Assembly (NCBI GenBank): GCA_038209195.1
Contig: JBBQXY010000015.1
Span: 1 to 57,124, forward strand
DNA: 57,124 bases
Direction: 5' to 3'
From: JBBQXY01 sp038209195
GTDB taxonomy: Bacteria > Chloroflexota > Ktedonobacteria > Ktedonobacterales > Ktedonobacteraceae
Below are positions 1 through 7,221 of the stretch, piece by piece (the first letter of the stretch is position 1; every line of letters begins with the position of its first letter). Under the pieces are notes generated by a model that saw only the letters and a program-made list of their open reading frames with translations, ran no database searches and was not told where the DNA came from. The translations under genes and the position numbers were made by a program.

Positions 1-1
1 C

Positions 2-1267
2 AGTGTCGTCAGAAAGGTATCAAGATCTATCATGTTAGCTCCTTTTCTTCGAAAAGTTCTGGATATGCTAACTATAGGTTCCTTTTACCTTTCTTTTCAA
101 ACTCTTCCTCTCTTTTCTAATTCACACCAAACGTTTAAGACTTACTCTCTTGGGATTGTAACAAGTCGCGATGAGTGGGCATATGATTTTCATAAACCAA
201 TGCTAATAGAAAAAATACAGCGTTTCATACGAAATTACAATAGTGAAGTGTTTCGCTGGAGCCAGGAAAGTAGTGCAACTTCTCAGGTTGATAATTTCGT
301 CAATAATGATCCAACCTTTTTAAAATGGACTGATAGGTTGAAAGAAGCTCTGCAAAGGGGATATTTGCTGAAGTTTGAGGATAACAAGGTTCGATCAGCA
401 ATTTACCGCCCATTCTGCAAGCAGTATCTTTACTTCGATCATCTTTTAAATCAACGCCGTTACCAACAGCATATAATTTTTCCAACTCCTTTTACGGAAA
501 CAGAAAACATGGTCATTTGGGTCAAAGTTGGTTCTGACTGGCCTATGTTTGCTCTAGCAATAAATGTTATTGCTGATCTTCTTCCTCAGGGAGGCTCCCA
601 ATGCTTCCCTTACTACATCTACTCCGAAGATGGTAGCAATCGCCGCGAGAATATCACTGATTGGTCATTGGAGCAGTTCCAGGAGCGATATGGAACGGGC
701 GTTAGTAAGTGGGATATCTTCCATTATGTCTACGCTCTATTGCACCATCCTCAGTACATTGAACGTTACTCAGAGAACCTCAAACACGAACTACCACGTA
801 TTCCCATGCTTAGGGAGCGTAGTGTATTCGAAATGTGTGTACGTATTGGCAAGCGGTTGATGGAAATTCATCTGAATTATGAGCAAGCATCGGAATATTC
901 CCTTAGGTGGGTTGAGAATAGAGAAGTACCTGTGAACTGGTACGTAAAGAAAATGCGGCTAACTCCCAATAAAGATACCCTTGTGGTAAATGAATGGTTG
1001 ACCCTAACGGGGATACCTCAGGAGTGCTTTAAGTATCGCTTGGGAAATCGCTCAGCTCTTGAATGGGTGATTGACCAGTATCAGGTAAGCACTCATGCGC
1101 GTAGTGGCATTATGAGCGACCCTAACCGTGATGAGGAACCTGAATACATTGTGCGATTGGTTGGGCGTGTAATCACGGTAAGTGTGGAAACGGTGAAGCT
1201 GGTGGAGGAACTTGAACAGGCTGTTCATCTGGAAAATGAAAATGGCGAAACGGTTCAGGTGCTGTGA
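2..1267 (+). CDS. Type ISP restriction-modification enzyme, C-terminal part (5' end outside window)
   Basis: The frame is open from the window edge, so the start is missing; the first ATG in frame is at 32. From about base 125 the protein matches the C-terminal part of type ISP (LlaBIII-like) enzymes: a YSLGIVTSRDEW-type motif followed by YRPF, YLYFD and the KWDIFHYVYALLHHP block. This part of the family holds the target-recognition domain; the nuclease, helicase and methyltransferase parts would lie upstream. The gene is visibly AT-richer than the genes after it, which suggests transfer. Similarity is weak over the first 40 residues, and another frame there reads KIYHV, so a frameshift near the left edge is possible. 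Family assignment is fairly sure; whether the gene is intact cannot be judged. Confidence 0.72.
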   Translation, partial: SVVRKVSRSIMLAPFLRKVLDMLTIGSFYLSFQTLPLFSNSHQTFKTYSLGIVTSRDEWAYDFHKPMLIEKIQRFIRNYNSEVFRWSQESSATSQVDNFVNNDPTFLKWTDRLKEALQRGYLLKFEDNKVRSAIYRPFCKQYLYFDHLLNQRRYQQHIIFPTPFTETENMVIWVKVGSDWPMFALAINVIADLLPQGGSQCFPYYIYSEDGSNRRENITDWSLEQFQERYGTGVSKWDIFHYVYALLHHPQYIERYSENLKHELPRIPMLRERSVFEMCVRIGKRLMEIHLNYEQASEYSLRWVENREVPVNWYVKKMRLTPNKDTLVVNEWLTLTGIPQECFKYRLGNRSALEWVIDQYQVSTHARSGIMSDPNRDEEPEYIVRLVGRVITVSVETVKLVEELEQAVHLENENGETVQVL

Positions 1268-1324
1268 GAATATCAGGGGAAAGTTATGATCAAGCGGCTT
1301 TGAAGGATTGAAAGGATTGAAGTT

Positions 1325-2530
1325 ATGATGATCGACCTATCCGGTCAACAATTTGGCCGCTACCGCCTTATCAAACGTCTGGGATTTGGCGGGTTTGCGA
1401 GCGTCTATCTCGGTCAACATGTCCTCATCACTTCACAGCAGGCTGCGGTCAAAATATTGCACATGAGTGATGTGAATGCCCAGCATTTTATGCAAGAGGC
1501 CAATACAACGGCTTCCCTCGCTCATCCTCACATTGTGCGCCTGTTAGACTTTGATATTCAGCAGGGCACTCCCTATCTAGTGCTCGATTATGCTCCCAAC
1601 GGCTCGTTACTGCATCGCCATCCAAAGGGAGAGCGACTGCCACTCGCCACGATTGTGCCGTATGTCAAAGATATTGCTACCGCCTTGCACTATGCTCATG
1701 AGAAGAAGATTATTCATCGCGATGTCAAGCCCGAAAATATCCTGGTTGGCCGACATGGAGAGGTGCTCTTGAGTGACTTCGGCATTGCCCTGCTCTCCCA
1801 AACCGGTCGTACCTCGCTAGAAACGGGATATGGTGAAGCGGGTACGAGCTATTACATGGCTCCTGAGATGTTTCGCGGCAAGCCGGAAAAAGCCAGCGAT
1901 CAATATTCGCTCGCTGTGATGGTCTATGAATGGCTCTGTGGTGAACTTCCTTTTACGGAAGGCAACAAAATACAGCTTGGGTATCAGCATAACTACGAAC
2001 CAGTACCTCCACTCAAGGAAAAACTGCTTGGACTCTCTGAGCGGGTAGAACACGTTGTTATGAAGGCCCTTTCCAAACAGCCACAAGAGCGATACGCTTC
2101 AGTAATGCAGTTTGCAGAGGCATTAGAAGAGGCAAGCAAAGCACCGCCTATTGGAACACGGTTGCTAATTTACAGAGGACATGGCACTGGCTATGCGATC
2201 GGTGTCTGGTCTCCCGACGGCAAGCTCTTTGCCACAGGAGGAGATACCGGCATCATTCAAATCTGGGACGCGACAACCAATCGCCTTCTCTGGGCCAATG
2301 AAGATTTCTCTGGTCGGGTGAATACGCTGGGGTGGTCGCCGGATGGCACGCGCATCGCCTCTAGTAGTGGCGATGAGACGGTGCAGGTGTGAGAGGTGAG
2401 CAATGGGCGGCTCCTGCGCACCTACACTGGTCATTCCGACTGGGTGAATACGCTGGGGTGGTCGCCTGATGGCACGCGCATCGCGTCTGGCTCCTCAGAT
2501 TGTACGGTGCAGGTGTGGCAAGCTGAGTAA
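1325..2530 (+). pseudogene. Ser/Thr protein kinase with WD40 repeats, interrupted by an in-frame TGA
   Basis: A PknB-like kinase domain comes first: glycine loop LGFGGFASVYLG near residue 20, HRDVKPEN with Asp133, SDFG with Asp151, then MAPE. WD40 repeats follow from about residue 285. A TGA at 2390-2392 ends translation after 355 residues, exactly where a WD40 blade ends in VQVW. Reading past it, the same frame gives EVSNGRLL, another full blade and VQVWQAE, ending at TAA 2528-2530. The stop therefore looks like a TGG-to-TGA mutation. Only three blades are present, against seven in the paralogue at 31841-33706, so blades may also have been lost between near-identical repeats. The kinase domain itself is complete and could still be made. 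The start is ATG 1325, after a purine-rich GGATTGAAAGGATTGAAG. Confidence 0.82.
2318..2517 (+). repeat. Direct repeat of WD40 blade coding sequence, period 126 bp
   Basis: Bases 2318-2391 and 2444-2517 are near-identical copies 126 bases (42 codons) apart, each coding for a VNTLGWSPDGTRIAS-type blade. The first copy ends in TGTGA and the second in TGTGG, which pinpoints the nonsense change in the first. Confidence 0.85.
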
Positions 2531-2668
2531 TGTTCGGGAGAGAATCTCTCATCCTTGGCATTTTCCATATAGTAATGGCTAGCTATGATGAAATGCAAAC
2601 AGAGATGAATGTGCTGTTTCTTTGCTAATCGTTCACTGTATGTCATTGTATTCAAGAAAGCTGATTAC

Positions 2669-2821
2669 ATGGCCCCCCAATTACCAAAAGCAATGCTATT
2701 TGATATGGATGATACCATCCTGGCATATTCTCACAAGACAGATCATAGCTGGCAAGTGGTCTGTAATAGTTTTGCCAATAGGTTAAAAAATAGCAAGCCT
2801 GAAATGCTTATGAATAAATGA
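2669..2821 (+). pseudogene. HAD-superfamily hydrolase, N-terminal stub
   Basis: The 50-residue product from ATG 2669 begins MAPQLPKAMLFDMDDTILAYS. This has HAD motif I (DxDxT, with the nucleophile and acid-base aspartates) and the start of the cap region (HSWQVVCNSFANRL). It stops at 2819-2821. A working HAD phosphatase needs about 200 or more residues, including a motif III lysine and motif IV aspartates, and none is found downstream in any frame. It is best read as a truncated remnant next to the broken kinase gene. An upstream in-frame start at 2609 exists, but its residues do not look like part of a HAD protein. Confidence 0.65.
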
Positions 2822-3128
2822 TACCCTTCATTACCCAACGTTGAGGAAAAACGCGCTCCGTCACCGTCCAGGTCACTTTCCCGCGCCTTCTAGTAAGCAA
2901 GCCTTTTGTAGAGGTGTAGCGACTGAAGTGAGAGCTAGAGGGAGGGTAGGTAGTAAGTCCTTGCTAGTTAGAATAGCTTCGATCTAACCGTCGTATAGAT
3001 TGGCGCCAAAAAAGTTAGGAAAATTGCTCCCCAAAAATGTCCGCTTTTGCTCTCCTCATTGATTATACTGGTAGAGGTGCCACAGAAGAGAAATGCGAAT
3101 AGGACTTATTTGGAGCTATTAGACCAAG
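2822..3128. other. Intergenic stretch, no gene seen
   Basis: About 300 bases between the HAD stub and the sigma factor gene. No open frame with family similarity was found. A TATACT hexamer at 3064-3069 could be a -10 element for the sigma factor operon, but no convincing -35 sits at the right distance. Confidence 0.4.
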
Positions 3129-3698
3129 ATGGTGATGGATGTTCAGGTGGTAGAGAGTCTACAAGCGGGAGATGCCCAGGCCTTTCGATTACTGGTCGAG
3201 CGGCTACAGCAACCAATAACAGGATATTTGTATCGCCTCGTGGGAAACCGCGAAGTAGCCCTTGATCTCGTGCAAGACACTTTTTTACAGGTGTATCGGG
3301 AAATAGGTAAGACTTCGTCTGATCTTTTGTTGGATGCCTGGATCTATCGTATCGCGACAAATTATGGTCTGCGCTATTTGAACCGCAAGCGCTTGCGTGC
3401 GTTTGTGGGATTGGATGACGCTGTAACTTCGGAAGACTATAATCCCTATCTCATGGTACCTGGGCCAGAGGGTCCAGCAGAGGCGCGGATCATGGTGCAT
3501 GAAACGCTGTTGAAAATGAAATCGAAAGATGCGGCCTGTTTGCACTTGCACTATGGCAATAGTTTCACGTATGAAGAAATTGGCAAGATATTAGATATGA
3601 CTCCAGAGGCGGTTCGTAAGCGTGTGGCTCGTAGTGTGGAAAAGTTTCGTGAGCTCTATGGGACGTCCACCCAAGTAAACAAAGCTCAGGTAAGGTAG
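3129..3698 (+). CDS. ECF-family RNA polymerase sigma factor
   Basis: A 189-residue sigma-70 family protein of ECF size. Region 2 is seen in the LVERLQQPITGYLYRLVG and ALDLVQDTFLQVYR stretch (core binding and -10 recognition). Region 4 is the helix-turn-helix in TYEEIGKILDMTPEAVRKRVAR (-35 recognition). The linker is short and there is no region 1 or 3, as expected for ECF factors. It stops 7 bases before the anti-sigma gene, so the two form an operon. It presumably directs RNA polymerase to a stress or envelope regulon when released by that partner. The start could be ATG 3129 or ATG 3135; neither has a strong ribosome-binding site. Confidence 0.9.
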   Translation: MVMDVQVVESLQAGDAQAFRLLVERLQQPITGYLYRLVGNREVALDLVQDTFLQVYREIGKTSSDLLLDAWIYRIATNYGLRYLNRKRLRAFVGLDDAVTSEDYNPYLMVPGPEGPAEARIMVHETLLKMKSKDAACLHLHYGNSFTYEEIGKILDMTPEAVRKRVARSVEKFRELYGTSTQVNKAQVR

Positions 3699-3705
3699 AC
3701 ATTCT

Positions 3706-4713
3706 ATGCCAGGACAAATGTGGTGGTCAGGGGATGAGGATGAGAAAGAAAAAGTACATCCGGATGATAGCGTGCTGCTCGCCTGTATTTGTGGGCAGTT
3801 ATTCGGCAAGGACGAGTCTGACATGCACCAGCATATCGCTTGCTGTGAAGAGTGTCAGAAACGTTGTAGTGAACTGCGGCAGACAAGCGACTTGCTCACC
3901 GAAACATTGCAGCGCACATCACTACCATCACTACCACAAGATGTAGCCTGGGACTGGCTACAAAGTCCAGAGGCGGCGCAGAGCGCGTATCAACGTCGCC
4001 AACACGAGCGATTACACGAAGACATGACGCTGGGCATAGCGCTGCTCACGCGTTTACCGCTCGTCTTATTAACCAAGTCGGTACAAGCGGTACCCGCTTT
4101 GCTGCCATACGGGCGAAAATTACAGCCAGAACCACCTGGGCACGGAATTCGCACACTGAGATTTGCCAAGCTCATGAGCCTTCCTGCCGTAGTATTTTTG
4201 CTAGTGACATTGACCACCATATTGGTGGTAGCTGAGCTAAATATTCACTATCCGTTGGATCCGTTCCAGTCATTCGGTAGCATAACGACAAAAGGAGTGC
4301 AATCGACCGTGATTGTACCGGCTCATCCGACGCCAACATCAGCGGTGGTGCTGCAGCCAGGAGTAACATTGACGCCTGCTGGGTCGAAGCCAACACTCAC
4401 AGAGTGTCAACAAATTAATAATAAGGCAGCACGTAGCATTCTCATCTGTGGTAATAACTTTGCTCCAAACAGCAAAATTGAGCTAGTTTTTCAGTTTGGA
4501 GGTGTTTTGCCCAAGGCGCGGCACACCGTGCATGTAGATGCGTCAGGCAATTTTGAGGAACTCTGGACCATTTATTCTTGCAAAGATGTGCCGATTAGTG
4601 TTAATGCGCAAAATGTGACGCGACCCATCGTTCCTTTAGGGGAGTCACTGAATATTCAATTCGGGAAATGCTCATCCAATACGCTACCGAAGATAAGTTC
4701 ATCGCATCATTAA
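3706..4713 (+). CDS. Membrane anti-sigma factor with zinc-finger domain
   Basis: This 335-residue protein lies directly behind the ECF sigma gene. Its N-terminal part has the ZAS-type zinc motif H-x3-C-x2-C in MHQHIACCEECQKRC, the element that in this family clamps the sigma factor. One membrane helix follows at about residues 157-179 (LPAVVFLLVTLTTILVVA). The rest, about 155 residues, would be outside and starts with a Thr/Pro-rich linker. It ends in a compact domain with three cysteines that may form disulfides and could be the signal-sensing part. Role and topology are inferred from family architecture; the signal is unknown. Confidence 0.82.
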   Translation: MPGQMWWSGDEDEKEKVHPDDSVLLACICGQLFGKDESDMHQHIACCEECQKRCSELRQTSDLLTETLQRTSLPSLPQDVAWDWLQSPEAAQSAYQRRQHERLHEDMTLGIALLTRLPLVLLTKSVQAVPALLPYGRKLQPEPPGHGIRTLRFAKLMSLPAVVFLLVTLTTILVVAELNIHYPLDPFQSFGSITTKGVQSTVIVPAHPTPTSAVVLQPGVTLTPAGSKPTLTECQQINNKAARSILICGNNFAPNSKIELVFQFGGVLPKARHTVHVDASGNFEELWTIYSCKDVPISVNAQNVTRPIVPLGESLNIQFGKCSSNTLPKISSSHH

Positions 4714-4800
4714 GAAAGACAAAGCTTAGCCTCGTACACACGAATTGACTCATTTGCGAAGCAGGTAAATCAGGGTGGTTGGTGAAAGGACGTGAGAATC

Positions 4801-5172
4801 ATGGTTAGACAGTGCGCTTGGTGCTTACGATTGATCAATATGGTTGGTGAACGTACATCTGTGTTACCGGTGCCAAAGATCTACGAAGCAAGCCATGGCA
4901 TGTGCCGGGTTTGTGGCGCAACCTGGTTAGAAGCCGTCGGCGGCTTCAATAGTAATGGCGGCGCAGCGATATTGGCACAGCCTGAAGAGGGGCGTCAGTT
5001 CATTCAGTGCAGCGGAGATGCTATGTTTTCCGCGCTACCCTCTTCACCGTTACCCGAAAATGAGGGACAAACCCTGTACGCGCAGGTGGACATTTCCCCG
5101 TTTGGTACCAGGGAGGATAATAAAGACACAAGTACGTGTGTTTGTTATAGCGAGTTATCCCTCGCCGTATGA
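4801..5172 (+). CDS. Small zinc-ribbon-like protein
   Basis: A protein of 123 residues with two CxxC pairs near the N-terminus, in RQCAWCLRL and GMCRVCGATW. Together they form a likely treble-clef or zinc-ribbon site. The rest is unremarkable and ends in STCVCYSELSLAV. ATG 4801 was chosen because GAAAGGA at 4784-4790 sits ten bases upstream; a GTG at 4792 in the same frame is too close to it. It follows the sigma/anti-sigma pair on the same strand by about 87 bases and may be cotranscribed. Function is unknown. Confidence 0.6.
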   Translation: MVRQCAWCLRLINMVGERTSVLPVPKIYEASHGMCRVCGATWLEAVGGFNSNGGAAILAQPEEGRQFIQCSGDAMFSALPSSPLPENEGQTLYAQVDISPFGTREDNKDTSTCVCYSELSLAV

Positions 5173-5324
5173 ATCCCATCTACGTCCAAATGAGTTCTGT
5201 GCATTCATAGCATTCAAATGGGCGATGCAAGCAAAAGACTGCTCCTTTTTATTTGAGTGGTCGGTGGTGACTATCGTTGTGACGATCCCCATAATCGTCG
5301 CAGTGAATTCCCACCGTGACCGCT

Positions 5325-5405
5325 AAAAAGGTCGAATCGTTGCTCGTCTAAAGCGAGCGGTCGCATCTCTTTCCCCCCAGGATGCGACAGCGGTTCGACC
5401 TTTTT
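5325..5405. terminator. Branched hairpin terminator between convergent genes
   Basis: An outer stem pairs 5325-5339 with 5391-5405 (15 pairs, one G-U). It has AAAAA on one end and TTTTT on the other, so it can work as a terminator on both strands. Inside are two further hairpins: 5342-5347 with 5353-5358, and 5361-5367 with 5381-5387. It lies between the zinc-ribbon gene (+) and the hydrolase (-). Confidence 0.75.
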
Positions 5406-5429
5406 GTTGTTGTTTTACTCTAAAACCTC

Positions 5430-6296
5430 TTACTGCCGCAAAAAGTCTAGCATCAATTGGTTTACCTCCTCGGGCTGCTCCTGTTGCACCCAGTGACCGC
5501 TATCCGGCACATATTGAATTTGCAGATGTTCCACCCACTGCTCAAGGCCATGGGTCAAGGCAATGTCCAGCGCGATATCTTGTTCGCCCCAGATCAATAA
5601 GGTAGGAGCGGTAATAGGGGCCTCTGGTGGAGTTGAGCGACCAGGGAGGGGACGAAACAACTGGCGGTAATAGTTCAGCGCAGCCGTCATGGCTCCTGGT
5701 TTACTTATCGCTTTACGGTAAATCGCCGTTACCTCCGGCGGGAAGGCTGCTTTTTGTACCGCGCTACCATTGAGCATTCTACCCACGCTATTGGCATTAT
5801 CGCGCGAGAGCATGTATTCTGGCAACCAGGGGATTTGGAAGACGAAGAAATACCAGCTTTTGCGCAGTTGTTTGAGTGTGCGCAAATCACGAAGCATAGC
5901 CTGTGGGTGAGGTGCATTCAGCACAATCAGCTTGTGCGTCATTTGTGGATAGTAGATCGCGAAAGACCATGCCAGCGCACCACCCCAATCGTGCCCAACG
6001 ATGGTGGCCTGCTCTTCGCCCAACCCTTTGATCAGCCCCTCGATATCGCGCAGGAGCGTTGGCACATCATAGCCTGTCTTGGGCTTATCGGTATCGTTGT
6101 ATCCACGCAGGTCGGGAGCCACGACGCGATAGCCGTGTTCAGCCAGGAAAGGTATCTGGTGCCGCCAGGAGTACCAGAACTCGGGAAAGCCGTGCAGGAG
6201 CACCACCAGAGGTCCTTTGCCCTGCGTCACATAATGCATGCGAATACCATTTGTCATCATCTCGCGGTGTTGCCACGTTTCAATGCTGCTGACCAT
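5430..6296 (-). CDS. Alpha/beta hydrolase, soluble epoxide hydrolase-like
   Basis: A complete 288-residue alpha/beta hydrolase. HGFPEFW at residues 35-41 is the oxyanion-hole signature of epoxide hydrolases. The nucleophile elbow GHDWGG uses Asp103, as in epoxide hydrolases and haloalkane dehalogenases rather than esterases. The acid lies in GEQDIALD and the catalytic histidine in SGHWVQQE. There is no signal peptide, so it is cytoplasmic. Epoxide hydrolysis is the likeliest activity; a dehalogenase or fluoroacetate dehalogenase cannot be excluded from motifs alone. It follows sdhB on the same strand but is separated from it by a 96-base palindrome. Confidence 0.85.
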   Translation of the reverse strand: MVSSIETWQHREMMTNGIRMHYVTQGKGPLVVLLHGFPEFWYSWRHQIPFLAEHGYRVVAPDLRGYNDTDKPKTGYDVPTLLRDIEGLIKGLGEEQATIVGHDWGGALAWSFAIYYPQMTHKLIVLNAPHPQAMLRDLRTLKQLRKSWYFFVFQIPWLPEYMLSRDNANSVGRMLNGSAVQKAAFPPEVTAIYRKAISKPGAMTAALNYYRQLFRPLPGRSTPPEAPITAPTLLIWGEQDIALDIALTHGLEQWVEHLQIQYVPDSGHWVQQEQPEEVNQLMLDFLRQ

Positions 6297-6377
6297 AGTT
6301 ACAGACCTCTCTCTACTTCAGAAAAAACGTATATCTTATTCTAGATTCATACACATGGTTATGAGAAGCATGAGCGG

Positions 6378-6473
6378 CCAGGGCGACCGCAAGGGTGCGC
6401 CTCTACTATACACGCATAAAGAGTATAACATGCATCGTAGTATAGTAGGGGCGCACCCTTGCGGTCGCCCTGG
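6378..6473. repeat. Long inverted repeat, 34-bp arms
   Basis: Arms 6378-6411 and 6440-6473 are complementary with a single mismatch around a 28-base loop. The core GGGCGACCGCAAGGGTGCGC recurs as a half-copy near 33824-33841. It lies between sdhB and the hydrolase. It may end sdh transcription, or it may be a non-autonomous palindromic mobile element. No run of T follows. Confidence 0.8.
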
Positions 6474-6503
6474 GGGAGAGGGAATCAGCCCTGGTAAGCT
6501 AAC

Positions 6504-7205
6504 CTAATCCCCTTTAATATCGTTATACACGATGGCGCGTTTAACCTGCTCGATCAGGTCGGTGACGGGTATGCCACTCGGGCAGTCATCGGCACAATTG
6601 AAGATCGTGCGGCAACGCCAGACGCCGTCGCGCTGCCCAAGAATGGCAAGGCGTTCGGCCCCACCCTGGTCGCGGCTATCAAAGATGAAACGATGCGCGT
6701 TGACGATAGAGGCTGGCCCCACCCAGTCAGGATTGGCCCAGACGGACGGACAGGAACCGGTGCAAGCACCACAAAGAATACACTTTGTCCCTTCGTCATA
6801 GCGTTCACGTTGCTCTGGGCTTTGCAATCGCTCCGTCCCTGGCTCATTATCGTTATTAATCAGGAACGGCTTGACCGCTTTGTATTTATCAAAGAAGGGG
6901 TCCATATCGACCACCAGGTCTTTGATGACGGGAAAACCCAGCATCGGCTCAATCGTCACTTTCTCGCCCACATCGCGCATCAGCACTTTACAGGCCAAGC
7001 GGTTGCGACCATTGATCCGCATTGCATCGGAGCCGCACACGCCATGGGCGCAGGAACGACGATAGGTCAATGAGCCATCCATCGTCCACTTGATGGTGTT
7101 TAGGGTATCCAGCAGGCGGTCAATGGGATCGACCTCTACACGAAAGTCAGCCCAGTACGGCTTCTTGTCCTTCTCCGGGTCGAAGCGTTTGATACGCACC
7201 AACAT
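6504..7205 (-). CDS. sdhB: Succinate dehydrogenase iron-sulfur subunit
   Basis: A 233-residue protein with the three Fe-S centres of SdhB/FrdB. The [2Fe-2S] ferredoxin motif is in RRSCAHGVCGSDAM and the cysteine in RLACK. The [4Fe-4S] motif is CILCGACTGSC. The [3Fe-4S] region is CRTIFNCADDCPSGI. It carries electrons from the SdhA flavin to quinone in the membrane anchor. The start at 7205 is preceded by AAGGAAGGAAC at normal spacing and lies 16 bases after the sdhA stop; an upstream in-frame ATG at 7262 would overlap sdhA and is not preferred. It is the last gene of sdhCDAB. Confidence 0.95.
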   Translation of the reverse strand: MLVRIKRFDPEKDKKPYWADFRVEVDPIDRLLDTLNTIKWTMDGSLTYRRSCAHGVCGSDAMRINGRNRLACKVLMRDVGEKVTIEPMLGFPVIKDLVVDMDPFFDKYKAVKPFLINNDNEPGTERLQSPEQRERYDEGTKCILCGACTGSCPSVWANPDWVGPASIVNAHRFIFDSRDQGGAERLAILGQRDGVWRCRTIFNCADDCPSGIPVTDLIEQVKRAIVYNDIKGD

Positions 7206-7221
7206 AGTTCTTGTTCCTTCC

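Noticed and set aside
2..1267. A complete restriction-modification system
   Set aside because: Only the C-terminal part is in the window; the catalytic domains are not visible.
2390..2392. TGA read as tryptophan or selenocysteine in the kinase gene
   Set aside because: TGA is used as a normal stop elsewhere in the window (for example nuoD, nuoG and nuoH), and no SECIS-like element is seen. A point mutation is simpler.
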